Assembly (NCBI GenBank): GCA_017303735.1
Contig: JAFLCF010000001.1
Location: 16,894-80,893, forward strand
Length of the DNA stretch: 64,000 bases
Direction: 5' to 3'
Source of the DNA: Anaerolineae bacterium
GTDB taxonomy: Bacteria > Chloroflexota > Anaerolineae > Anaerolineales > Villigracilaceae
This document shows, piece after piece, positions 34,534 to 42,289 of the stretch. How positions within the stretch are numbered: position 1 is the first letter of the stretch; each line of letters opens with the position of its first letter. The notes under the pieces are model-generated. The model saw nothing but the letters and a program-made list of their open reading frames with translations, did not search any database and had not been told where the DNA came from. The position numbers and the translations under genes are program-made.

Positions 34534-37341
34534 ATGTCTAAATGGGTTTACCTTTATAACGAAGTAAAAGAAGTTGAAAAACGCGCTGGCGGTTCGTGGG
34601 ATGGTGTCAAATCCATCGTAGGTGGCAAGGGTGCCGGGTTAATGGATATGACCCGCGCCAATGTGCCGGTTCCGCCTTTCTTTACTGTGACGACGGAAGC
34701 TTGTAATGCCTATCAAAAAGCGGGAAAATTTCCTAAAGGGTTGTGGGATCAGGAGCTGAAGGCACTCAAAGAGATCGAGCGCAAAACTGGTAAGAAGTTC
34801 GGCGACCCGAAGAATCCGCTTTTGGTCTCGTGCCGTTCGGGTGCCAAATTCTCGATGCCCGGTATGATGAACACCATTCTCAATATTGGTTTGACGGATG
34901 TGGTGGCAGAAGGCATGATCAAAGCGACGGGCAATTCGCGTTTCGTATGGGACTCGTACCGGCGCGTAGTGGAAATGTTCGGAACCGTGGTAATGGATAT
35001 TGAAGACGAAGCATTTGAACATCCACTTGCCGAGTACAAAGCGAAGAAGGGGTACAAACTGGATATTGAAATGAGGGCGGAAGATTGGAAAGAAGTTGTG
35101 GGGCTGTATAAATATGCATACAAACGAGCCTGCGGACAGGAATTTCCACAAGACCCATACAAACAACTTGAATTGGCGACCGAAGCGGTGTTCAAATCCT
35201 GGAACGGCAAACGCGCTGTAGCCTATCGCCGCAAGGAAGGCATCTCTGACTCACTGGGTACCGCCGTCAATATTTGTACGATGGTCTTTGGCAACATGGG
35301 CGATGACTGTGCCACCGGCGTAGCCTTCACCCGCAATCCATCTACTGGCGAAAAGAAGATGATGGGTGAGTATCTGCTCAATGCACAGGGCGAAGACGTG
35401 GTGGCAGGTATCCGCAATGCGGACTCCGTTGAGAACCTCAAGAAATACATGCCCAAGGCATATAAAGAATTTATGGCGATCACTGCCCGCCTTGAAAAGC
35501 ATTACACCGATATGCAAGATGTTGAATTCACCATTGAGCGCGGTAAGTTGTGGATGCTGCAAACCCGCGTGGGCAAGCGCACCGCCAAAGCTGCAGTCAA
35601 GATCGCTGTGGATATGGCGAACGAAGGTTTGATCACCCGTGAGCAGGCAGTTCAGCGCGTTACCCCCGACCAGGTGGATGCTCTGCTTCACCCGCAATTC
35701 AATGATGCAGCCATGAACGCTGCAGAAAAAGATGGGAAGTTCATTGCCAAGGGCGTGAATGCTTCTCCGGGTGCGGCAGTCGGTCAAATCTATTTCGATG
35801 CCGATAAGGCTGAGGAATATGCCAAAGAACACAAGCAAGACACCATTATGGTACGTCCGTTCACCAAGCCCGATGACGTCCACGGCATGATCGCCGCAAA
35901 GGGTGTGTTGACCAGTGAAGGCGGTGCAACCTCTCATGCCGCAGTGGTGGCGCGTCAGTTCGGTATCCCTTGTGTGGTGGGTGCTTCTGCCATCAAGATC
36001 AATCTTGAAACCCGCACCATGACCGTGGGCGAGATGACCTTGAAAGAAGGCGAGTGGATCTCTGTAGACGGCACCACCGGTAAAGTATTTGCCGGAAAGA
36101 TCCCCACCTCTGAACCTTCGCTCGAAGAACAGAAGGAATTGATGACCCTGCTCAAATGGGCAGATGATATTTGCGCCCGCAAGGGTGTCCGCGCTGAAGT
36201 TGCCCCCGGTTACCCAACCCGCGGCTTGCAAGTGTGGGCAAATGCCGACTATCCCAAAGATGCCCGCCGCGCCCGTTCGTATGGTGCTGTTGGTATCGGT
36301 CTGTGCCGCACAGAGCACATGTTCTTTGAGTCGGAACGCCTGCCTATTGTTCAACGCATGATCCTTGCTGAATCCAGCGAAGCTCGTACCGAAGCGCTCA
36401 ACTTGCTCCTGCCGCATCAGCGCAAAGATTTTGATGGTCTCTTCGAAGCCATGGATGGCTACCCCGTCATCATCCGCTTAATCGACCCACCCCTGCATGA
36501 GTTCATGCCCGATGAAGAAAAACTTCTCGAAGAAGTCATCACCATGCATGTCAAAGGCGAAACCGAGGGGCTGGCTGCAAAAGAAAAACTGCTTGCTTCC
36601 ATCAAGGGCATGCACGAATCCAACCCGATGATGGGTCTGCGCGGTGTGCGTTTGAGCATATCGATGCCTGAGATCGTGGAGATGCAAGTCCGCGCCATCT
36701 TTGAAGCCGCCGCCGACTGCACCCTACGCGGTATCAAGGTCAAGCCGGAGATCATGATCCCGTTGACCGGAACCGTGAAAGAATTGGACTGGATCCAGCC
36801 ACGCCTTGAACGCATTGCTAAAGCCGTGATGCAGGAAAAGAAGATCAAGTTCTCCTATAAGTTCGGCTCGATGATCGAAATCCCGCGCGCCGCTGTCACC
36901 GCCGAACGCATTGCCTTGCAGGCACAGTTCTTCTCCTTCGGCACCAACGACCTCACACAAATGACCTTTGGTTACTCGCGTGACGATGCCGAACGCAACT
37001 TCCTCGTCACCTACGTGCAGGAAGGCATTCTTCCCAAGAACCCCTTCCAAACGCTGGACCGTAACGGCGTCGGCAAGTTGATGAAGAACGCCATCCTTGA
37101 AGGACGCGCTACCCGCCCTGAACTTGAAGTGGGTATCTGCGGTGAACATGGCGGCGATCCCGAGTCTATCGAGTGGTGTCACATGATCGGCAACAACTAT
37201 GTCTCCTGCTCACCCTTCCGCGTGCCGGTGGCTCGCCTTGCGGCAGCCCATGCTGCATTGAGCCACATGCCTGCGAAAAAGGTCGCTGTGAAGAAGCCCG
37301 TTGCCAAGAAAGTTGTAAAGAAGGTTGCGAAGAAGAAGTAA
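34534..37341 (+). CDS. ppdK: Pyruvate, phosphate dikinase with lysine-rich tail
   Basis: A 935-residue enzyme interconverting pyruvate/ATP/Pi and PEP/AMP/PPi. The order is an ATP-grasp N-terminal domain (VGGKGAGLMDM, SCRSGAKFSMPGMMNTILNIG), a phosphohistidine domain with His468 (GGATSHAAVVA) and a PEP/pyruvate TIM barrel (GIGLCRTEHMF, FSFGTNDLTQMTFGYSRDDAE, EVGICGEHGGDP with the catalytic Cys). ATG 34534 is chosen because AGGAGG lies 5 nt upstream (34523-34528); a longer frame from 34453 lacks this. The last about 20 residues are nearly all Lys, Ala, Val and Pro, beyond the usual end of the family. The stop directly abuts the convergent hemW stop. Confidence 0.95.
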   Translation: MSKWVYLYNEVKEVEKRAGGSWDGVKSIVGGKGAGLMDMTRANVPVPPFFTVTTEACNAYQKAGKFPKGLWDQELKALKEIERKTGKKFGDPKNPLLVSCRSGAKFSMPGMMNTILNIGLTDVVAEGMIKATGNSRFVWDSYRRVVEMFGTVVMDIEDEAFEHPLAEYKAKKGYKLDIEMRAEDWKEVVGLYKYAYKRACGQEFPQDPYKQLELATEAVFKSWNGKRAVAYRRKEGISDSLGTAVNICTMVFGNMGDDCATGVAFTRNPSTGEKKMMGEYLLNAQGEDVVAGIRNADSVENLKKYMPKAYKEFMAITARLEKHYTDMQDVEFTIERGKLWMLQTRVGKRTAKAAVKIAVDMANEGLITREQAVQRVTPDQVDALLHPQFNDAAMNAAEKDGKFIAKGVNASPGAAVGQIYFDADKAEEYAKEHKQDTIMVRPFTKPDDVHGMIAAKGVLTSEGGATSHAAVVARQFGIPCVVGASAIKINLETRTMTVGEMTLKEGEWISVDGTTGKVFAGKIPTSEPSLEEQKELMTLLKWADDICARKGVRAEVAPGYPTRGLQVWANADYPKDARRARSYGAVGIGLCRTEHMFFESERLPIVQRMILAESSEARTEALNLLLPHQRKDFDGLFEAMDGYPVIIRLIDPPLHEFMPDEEKLLEEVITMHVKGETEGLAAKEKLLASIKGMHESNPMMGLRGVRLSISMPEIVEMQVRAIFEAAADCTLRGIKVKPEIMIPLTGTVKELDWIQPRLERIAKAVMQEKKIKFSYKFGSMIEIPRAAVTAERIALQAQFFSFGTNDLTQMTFGYSRDDAERNFLVTYVQEGILPKNPFQTLDRNGVGKLMKNAILEGRATRPELEVGICGEHGGDPESIEWCHMIGNNYVSCSPFRVPVARLAAAHAALSHMPAKKVAVKKPVAKKVVKKVAKKK

Positions 37342-38601
37342 TTAGACAAAACGCAGGAAGACTTGATTCCCCAATAATCTTCCGTGACTTGTAAGCCGAT
37401 AAATCTCCGAGGTTTCTGAAACTTCGGAGATTTTTATTTTTTCGATTAGACCCACCTGGAGGAGTTCTTCTATTTCTTGTGGGAAGACGTCCAAAAGCCC
37501 GCTTCCGAATCTTAATCTGAAATCTGATTCAGCGATACCGGCTTCTACCAGCCGTAAGTTGTTGATCATGTAATCGGAGATATCGTCTTTGAGAGTCTGT
37601 TTGTGTTGGTTGACGGTGGCGGGAGTTAATGGGTAAGTAGTAATTGGTGATTGGTGATTGGTTAAGCGGTCAATATAGGTTTTGATGCGTAGTGCGTTTG
37701 AGTAACGATACCCGCCTGCGTAGCCGTGTGCTCCCGCGCCGAGACCAAGGTAGGGGAGTGAACGCCAGTATTGAATATTATGTTTACAGGCATAGTGTGG
37801 AAATGAGTCAAAAGTCGAAGGTCGAAGGTAATTGACCTTTGACTTTTGACCTTCGACTTGTTTTGCCCAATTTGAAATTTCGTACTGCGTGTAGCCAGAT
37901 TGTTGGAGGTAATCCATTGTCCATTCGTACATGTCGGCGGCGAGGTCTGGGTCTGGGAGCGGAAGGATGCCTTTGTCTGCCCATTTGCCGAAGGGAGTGC
38001 CATGCTCTAGAGTGAGTGCGTAAGCAGAGATATGTTCGGGCTCAAGCTCGAGCACACGCTTCACTGTTGTTTGCCATGATTCTAAAGTTTGCTCTGGCAA
38101 GGCGTAGATCAGATCAAGGTTGAGGTTGTTGAACCCGGCTTTGCGCGCAGTGGAGACGGCTTCGATGACGGTGAAGAAATCATGTTCGCGTTCTAGCATG
38201 CGCAGTTCTTCAGTATTGGATGATTGCACTCCAAAGCTGATACGGTTGATGCCTGCCTCGCGAATCGACTCGAGTTTTTCGGGTGAAATGGTGCCGGGGT
38301 TGGCTTCGATCGTCACCTCCGCGTCAGCGGACAAGGCAAAGGCGGAGGATAAGGCTGACATAACGGAATCAAATTGAGTTCCAGAAAGAAGCGATGGGGT
38401 TCCTCCTCCGAAGAAAATCGTTTGGGTGGATTGGTAATTGGTAATTGGTAATTGGTTTCCAATCCATTCGATTTCTTTGATGAGGGCTTCGACATAGGCG
38501 GGGATCAACGACTCTTGCCCGGCGTAGGTGTTGAAGTCGCAATAGGCACAGCGATGTTTGCAGAAGGGAATGTGGAGGTAGATGGAGGTGTCGGGGGTCA
38601 T
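37342..38601 (-). CDS. hemW: HemW-like radical SAM protein
   Basis: A 419-residue radical SAM protein of the HemW/HemN-like family (haem chaperone, often mis-annotated as coproporphyrinogen III oxidase). The [4Fe-4S]-SAM motif is CxxxCxxC (C18, C22, C25 in CKHRCAYC), followed by TIFFGGGTPSLL and NRISFGVQSSN. A HemN C-terminal domain follows (LGLGAGAHGYAGGYRYSN). The start is ATG 38601, overlapping the MFS stop by 4 nt. Three heptad arrays sit inside: 38430 (NQLPITNYQ insertion), 37811 (KSKVNYLRPSTFDS) and 37643. The final codons also carry the ppdK terminator on the other strand. Confidence 0.9.
   Translation of the reverse strand: MTPDTSIYLHIPFCKHRCAYCDFNTYAGQESLIPAYVEALIKEIEWIGNQLPITNYQSTQTIFFGGGTPSLLSGTQFDSVMSALSSAFALSADAEVTIEANPGTISPEKLESIREAGINRISFGVQSSNTEELRMLEREHDFFTVIEAVSTARKAGFNNLNLDLIYALPEQTLESWQTTVKRVLELEPEHISAYALTLEHGTPFGKWADKGILPLPDPDLAADMYEWTMDYLQQSGYTQYEISNWAKQVEGQKSKVNYLRPSTFDSFPHYACKHNIQYWRSLPYLGLGAGAHGYAGGYRYSNALRIKTYIDRLTNHQSPITTYPLTPATVNQHKQTLKDDISDYMINNLRLVEAGIAESDFRLRFGSGLLDVFPQEIEELLQVGLIEKIKISEVSETSEIYRLTSHGRLLGNQVFLRFV
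37401..37440 (+). terminator. ppdK terminator embedded in the hemW coding end
   Basis: A stem of about 15 bp (37401-37415 with 37419-37433, one G-T pair), followed on the plus strand by TTTTTATTTTTT. It lies 60-100 nt after the ppdK stop but inside antisense hemW codons (ISEVSETSEI). Confidence 0.85.
37643..37663. repeat. Heptanucleotide array (ATTGGTG x3)
   Basis: Units ATTGGTG, ATTGGTG, ATTGGTT in hemW, same family as 38430 and 54306. Confidence 0.7.
37811..37859. repeat. Two-sided heptanucleotide array in hemW
   Basis: Seven 7-nt units: AAAGTCG, AAGGTCG, AAGGTAA, then TTGACCT, TTGACTT, TTGACCT, TCGACTT. The second half is the approximate reverse complement of the first, so the array is a heptad palindrome. 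Confidence 0.8.
38430..38457. repeat. Heptanucleotide array (ATTGGTA x4) in hemW
   Basis: Units ATTGGTA three times and ATTGGTT. On the hemW strand they encode NQLPITNYQ between the radical SAM motif and FFGGGTPS. Confidence 0.9.
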
Positions 38602-39743
38602 GTGCGAGGTATCAGGTTTTTGGGTAAGCCGATCAATAGTGCGAGTGGACCTAGCAAGAGCAGCCACATGGCGATGCCAAGACCAAAGCGGTCTGCGAGG
38701 ATGCCGATGAGCAGTGGCAGTAATTTTGCCAGCGGGTCGGTGACGGCGCCAATTGCCATGATGCTGGCGCTCTGACCGGGAAGGCTTGAGTATAACCGCC
38801 CTTGCAAGATGGGATACCACCCGGTGTTGAGGATGTTTACGAGAATGATCAGCAAAATTTTTGGTAGAAAGCCAGGAATGAGCAAGAAAGCAACGAAGGC
38901 GAAGGCTTCAAAGAATGCGGTGATTCGCAAATAACGGATGGTGTCTTTAAGACGGTCGATGATGGGGATGAAGAAGAGGTCGGTGAGGAGACCCATGATG
39001 AGCCAAATAGTAACTGCAATGCCTGCCTGTGTTTCGTTCACGCCGACGACATCGACGAAGTAGAGCGCGAGAAAACTAAAGACCACGTCTAGCATCAGGT
39101 CGGCGAATTCAAGCAGGAGCAGCCAGCGCCAGACTTCTTTTCGTTTGAACGCTTGAAATGCGGCTTTGAATCCGTCGAAGACTTCGCGGAAGGAGGGGAA
39201 GGGTGTTTCTTTTTTGTCGGCGGGTAAATAGCGAACGGCAATGAGAACGCAAGCCGTGGAAATAGCCGTGAGCAGGGCATAGGTTCCACGCCAGCCCAAC
39301 CCGAGATAAACGAATAAACCAAGCATCAGCGGGCCGGTGAGCACGCCTAATGAACCAGCGAATGTCCAACGCGCCATATTTTGTTCGTGGCGTTCGGGAG
39401 CGGAATCCATGAGGTTTGCTTGAGAAAGGTTAACCAACGCTCCCGAAGAAGGATTCAAAATGATGAAAGCTAAAAGAAGAAAGAGGAAAGAAAAGCTGAT
39501 GGATATGCTGAAGAGAGCGAGCGTGAAAAACACGCCTCCTGCAAGGATGAGCAAACGTCTGCGCCAAACGTCGCCGAGGATACCGATGAAGGGTTCAATG
39601 AAAGCGGCAATGATACCTGGCAGACTAAGCAATAGACCAATTTGAGTGTATGTGAGATTGAGATCCGTGCGAATAAGGGGCCAGGCGGTTTCGATAACGC
39701 CAAAGACCAGTTCGTCTAGGAACTCGATGAGGAGGTAGATCAT
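38598..39743 (-). CDS. MFS transporter
   Basis: A 381-residue transporter with about ten to twelve TMs. The opening IYLLIEFLDELVFGVIETAWPLIRTDLNLTYTQIG and the loop GILGDVWRRRLLILAGG (MFS signature D-x4-RR) identify the fold. It belongs to a group of uncharacterised efflux-like MFS proteins. I place the start at ATG 39743. An in-frame ATG at 39833 would add 30 residues (MTADHRPHFPSAVCGLAISP...), but these are encoded entirely by heptad-repeat DNA and are not membrane-like. Neither start has a good ribosome-binding site. The stop overlaps the hemW start by 4 nt. Confidence 0.82.
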   Translation of the reverse strand: MIYLLIEFLDELVFGVIETAWPLIRTDLNLTYTQIGLLLSLPGIIAAFIEPFIGILGDVWRRRLLILAGGVFFTLALFSISISFSFLFLLLAFIILNPSSGALVNLSQANLMDSAPERHEQNMARWTFAGSLGVLTGPLMLGLFVYLGLGWRGTYALLTAISTACVLIAVRYLPADKKETPFPSFREVFDGFKAAFQAFKRKEVWRWLLLLEFADLMLDVVFSFLALYFVDVVGVNETQAGIAVTIWLIMGLLTDLFFIPIIDRLKDTIRYLRITAFFEAFAFVAFLLIPGFLPKILLIILVNILNTGWYPILQGRLYSSLPGQSASIMAIGAVTDPLAKLLPLLIGILADRFGLGIAMWLLLLGPLALLIGLPKNLIPRT

Positions 39744-39778
39744 AGAGAAAGATGAATGATGAAAGAGGAAAGATGGGG
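39744..39778. repeat. Heptanucleotide array (GATGAAA family)
   Basis: Units AGAGAAA, GATGAAT, GATGAAA, GAGGAAA, GATGGGG directly upstream of the MFS start. Confidence 0.7.
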
Positions 39779-39785
39779 AGATTGC

Positions 39786-39826
39786 CAGACCACAGACCGC
39801 CGACGGAAAATGCGGTCTGTGGTCTG
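39786..39826. repeat. Heptad palindrome (CAGACCA/GGTCTGT family)
   Basis: Perfect 15-bp inverted repeat (39786-39800 with 39812-39826, 11-nt loop) made of 7-nt units (CAGACCA, CAGACCG / CGGTCTG, TGGTCTG). It lies between the methyltransferase stop and the MFS start. There is no T-run, so it is not a classical terminator. Confidence 0.75.
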
Positions 39827-39829
39827 CGG

Positions 39830-40636
39830 TCATTCTTTCAATCTGAGCCTTGCCACAATCACTGCAGGGATTTCGCTGAATTTGCCGCCCCAGCCAAGCG
39901 GAGTGGTTTGCGGTATTTCCGGCGGGAAGGCTCGTTCTTCAAAGCCGTCGAGGACGAATCCGTTTTGGAAGGCGAGGTTCAAATAGTATTGCAGCGGACG
40001 TTCAAAATAAACTTGCGGCTTGGGCTGGTTTCGCAAGGCGAGTCCGCGCATGGAGTAGGGCGTCATGTAACGCGAGGTTTTTATCGAATAGACCGTTTTG
40101 ATCTCGCCATCATCCATTTCCTCGACCACGTGCATGGAGGAGGCATTGTTGAAACAGGGATGGGTGATGGAGAAGACAAATGTCCCGCCGGGTTTGAGTA
40201 GTTTGGGCAGGGTGCGAAAAAGCGGTTCGATCTCAGCCATGTCAAAGAGTGCCATGTTGGAGAGGGCGGAGTCGTATTTGGATTCGCCGAGGGAGAGGAG
40301 TTGTTCTTCACTGGTGGCATCTAAAACGTGATACGTGATACTTGAAGCGTGAAGAGCGGTTCTTTGTTTTGCGTATTCGATCAGGTTGGATGAGAAGTCG
40401 AAGGCGGTGACTTTGGCTCCCAGTTCGGCGAGGCGGCGGGTGGTTAAGCCATTTCCGCAGGCAATGTCTAAGATGTGGCTGCCCGGTTTCGGGTCCAGTA
40501 GTGAGGCGAGCGCGGGCCAGCACAAAAGGTTAAAGAAATCGTTACCGTCATCGCCCATGCGGTTATCCCAGACTTCGGCGTTGGCATTCCAAGCGTTCAG
40601 TGTTTCTGTGTTTAAGTCATGTATGGGATCGGTCAT
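39830..40636 (-). CDS. Class I SAM-dependent methyltransferase
   Basis: A 268-residue methyltransferase of unknown substrate. Motif I is ILDIACGNGLTTRRLAELGAKV (about 55-76), motif II is VTAFDFSSNLIEYAKQR, and the motif III region is YDSALSNMALFDM. The conserved post-motif segment LLKPGGTFVFSITHPCF is typical of the UbiE/Coq5-like group 11/25. The start is ATG 40636, supported by AAGGAGA 6 nt upstream. The frame is open further upstream but lacks such a site. A heptad array at 40326-40353 encodes ALHASSITYHV between motifs II and III. Confidence 0.87.
   Translation of the reverse strand: MTDPIHDLNTETLNAWNANAEVWDNRMGDDGNDFFNLLCWPALASLLDPKPGSHILDIACGNGLTTRRLAELGAKVTAFDFSSNLIEYAKQRTALHASSITYHVLDATSEEQLLSLGESKYDSALSNMALFDMAEIEPLFRTLPKLLKPGGTFVFSITHPCFNNASSMHVVEEMDDGEIKTVYSIKTSRYMTPYSMRGLALRNQPKPQVYFERPLQYYLNLAFQNGFVLDGFEERAFPPEIPQTTPLGWGGKFSEIPAVIVARLRLKE
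40326..40353. repeat. Heptanucleotide array (ACGTGAT family)
   Basis: Units ACGTGAT, ACGTGAT, ACTTGAA, GCGTGAA inside the methyltransferase gene. Confidence 0.65.
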
Positions 40637-40817
40637 TGCGTCTCCTTGAGAGTTTTGATTTAACCACAATTCGAGAAATTTTATGGGTAATACGTGCCTC
40701 ACAGAATCATCATCGAAAAACCTTCTTGAATCATGATATTAACGTGTGCGTATGTGAGGATAATTTTTTTGATTTCAACGAATGGTTGCAGTAAAAAATA
40801 TTCACCACCCAAAAAGA

Positions 40818-40845
40818 TTGACACTCCACCAGTGCATAGTATAAC
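40818..40845 (+). promoter_or_regulatory. Sigma-70 promoter of speD-speE
   Basis: Perfect TTGACA (40818-40823), a 16-nt spacer and TATAAC (40840-40845). The start point near 40852 gives a leader of about 110 nt. The rest of the 324-nt gap (40637-40817) is AT-rich and shows no gene. Confidence 0.8.
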
Positions 40846-40851
40846 TACTGC

Positions 40852-40960
40852 AACAGAGTCTGCTTAGAGACGGTTCCATTTGTTACGCAGGGATACATCC
40901 TGCGGATCAATGGAAAAGGTTTTTAGGCGGGTTCTTTACTTTTTAACCCCCGAGGTGTGA
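40852..40960 (+). promoter_or_regulatory. Structured 5' leader of speD
   Basis: The leader folds by eye into an outer stem (40874-40880 with 40909-40915, TTCCATT/AATGGAA). Inside is an extended hairpin (40886-40891 with 40899-40904, CGCAGG/CCTGCG). A second possible hairpin (GGGTT near 40929 with AACCC near 40945) lies just before the ribosome-binding site GAGGTG (40952-40957). No known riboswitch class was recognised. A regulatory RNA sensing S-adenosylmethionine or polyamines is plausible. Confidence 0.5.
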
Positions 40961-41344
40961 ATGAACGCAAGTTTAAAATTAGGTGAACATTATATTTTTG
41001 ATCTTTCCGATTGCAACCGCGAAGTGCTCATGGATAGCGAGAAAGCGTACACGTTGTTCGCTCAAGCCGTGCGTGATAGCGGCTTGACGGTTGTTGATGA
41101 AGGTTTTTATAAGTTTAGCCCGCATGGCTTTACATGTTTCCTGCTGCTGGCAGAATCACATGCCAGTTTGCACGCCTGGCCTGAGTATAATTACTGCGCC
41201 ATCGACCTTTTTACCTGTGCCATCGGTCAGGATTTTATGCCCGTGCTGATGCGCCTCAAAGAAGCCTTTGGTGCAGATGATTTCGCCGTGCGCAAGCTCG
41301 ACCGCGAAGCATCTGTCGAAACCAAACTGCCGATCGCGGCTTAA
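40961..41344 (+). CDS. speD: S-adenosylmethionine decarboxylase proenzyme
   Basis: A 127-residue class 1b (SpeH-type) AdoMet decarboxylase that makes decarboxylated AdoMet, the aminopropyl donor for spermidine. Self-cleavage should occur between Glu65 and Ser66 in AESHASLHAWPE, leaving a pyruvoyl group on Ser66. His71 and Cys86 (DLFTCAIG) match the processing His and the catalytic Cys. The length is normal. It is 9 nt upstream of spermidine synthase and follows a strong promoter with a structured leader. Confidence 0.95.
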   Translation: MNASLKLGEHYIFDLSDCNREVLMDSEKAYTLFAQAVRDSGLTVVDEGFYKFSPHGFTCFLLLAESHASLHAWPEYNYCAIDLFTCAIGQDFMPVLMRLKEAFGADDFAVRKLDREASVETKLPIAA

Positions 41345-41353
41345 GGACATTGA

Positions 41354-42184
41354 ATGAGCATCTGGTTCACTGAAGAATTACATCCATACTATCGCAAGGG
41401 CATTCGCGTCAAGCGTGTGCTTGCCGATGAACAGACTCAGTATCAGCATCTGCAACTTGTTGAAACCGAATTTTTTGGCAATGCCATGATCCTCGATGGC
41501 ATCATCCAACTCACTGAGCGTGACAATATGGGCTATCACGAAATGATCGTGCATGTGCCCATGCTTGCGGTTGGTGCGCCGAAGCGTGTGTTGATCGTCG
41601 GCGGCGGCGATGGCGGCTCGCTGAAACAAGTATTGCGATACCCATCCGTGACGGAAGCCGTGGTCTGCGAGCTGGATCAACGTGTGGTGGATCTCTCACG
41701 TGAACACTTCGCCGCCTCTTTCGGCGACCCGTGGTCTGATCCACGCTCCAAGCTGCTCGTTCGGGATGCCTTTGGCTTCTTAGAAGAAAACCCTGGTCAG
41801 TTCGACGTCATCATCTCGGATACGACCGACCCGATCGGCATGGCAGAGAGACTTTTTTCCGATGAGTTCCAAAAGTTGGTGGTGCGTGCTCTCACCCCCG
41901 GCGGCGCTGCAGCCACCCAATGTGAGCAACCTTACTTCGACACGGCACTGATCAAAACCATTTATCAATCTGCCAAAAAGCTGACCAAGAATCCCGCCTA
42001 TTATTATGCCAACATCCCCACCTATCCCGGCGGAGGGATTGGCTTCATGTACGTCTCCGATACTCCCTGGGAGAACGGGCTAAAGACGCCGATGCCACCC
42101 GGAGAGAATCAATATGTCAACCCTGATATTCACCGAGCAGCCTTTGCCCTGCCTGAGTTTTTCAGAAAAGATTTGTACGGGTAA
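41354..42184 (+). CDS. speE: Spermidine synthase
   Basis: A 276-residue aminopropyltransferase making spermidine from putrescine and decarboxylated AdoMet. Features: FTEELHPYYRKGIRVKRVL at the N-terminus, AMILDGIIQLTERDNMGYHEMIVH (about 44-67), the nucleotide-binding VLIVGGGDGG (about 79-88) and the active-site acidic motif DVIISDTTDPIGMAE, with the usual catalytic Asp. YPGGGIGFMYVS and the C-terminal NPDIHRAAFALPEF are typical. It is the second gene of a speD-speE operon and is followed by a strong terminator. Confidence 0.95.
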   Translation: MSIWFTEELHPYYRKGIRVKRVLADEQTQYQHLQLVETEFFGNAMILDGIIQLTERDNMGYHEMIVHVPMLAVGAPKRVLIVGGGDGGSLKQVLRYPSVTEAVVCELDQRVVDLSREHFAASFGDPWSDPRSKLLVRDAFGFLEENPGQFDVIISDTTDPIGMAERLFSDEFQKLVVRALTPGGAAATQCEQPYFDTALIKTIYQSAKKLTKNPAYYYANIPTYPGGGIGFMYVSDTPWENGLKTPMPPGENQYVNPDIHRAAFALPEFFRKDLYG

Positions 42185-42198
42185 TAGCCCTGTAAAAA

Positions 42199-42230
42199 AA
42201 GTCTCCGAGTTCTACAATCGGAGACTTTTC
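42199..42230 (+). terminator. Terminator of speD-speE
   Basis: A 10-bp stem (42199-42208 with 42218-42227, AAGTCTCCGA/TCGGAGACTT) with A-run before and T-run after; it could work in both directions. Confidence 0.85.
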
Positions 42231-42289
42231 ATATACAAATCCAATGAAATATTTTACTGGTAACTGCGTCTGAAAAATAGGAGTAAAAC

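Noticed and set aside
35251..36417. Long minus-strand open frame opposite ppdK
   Set aside because: It lies wholly antisense to the conserved PPDK coding sequence, has His/Gly-rich composition with no domain and is a codon-bias shadow.
39744..39833. N-terminal extension of the MFS protein (30 residues)
   Set aside because: Encoded entirely by heptad-repeat DNA; not membrane-like and outside the conserved family start.
40684..40794. Small plus-strand frame upstream of speD
   Set aside because: No ribosome-binding site, AT-rich intergenic composition, no homology recognised.
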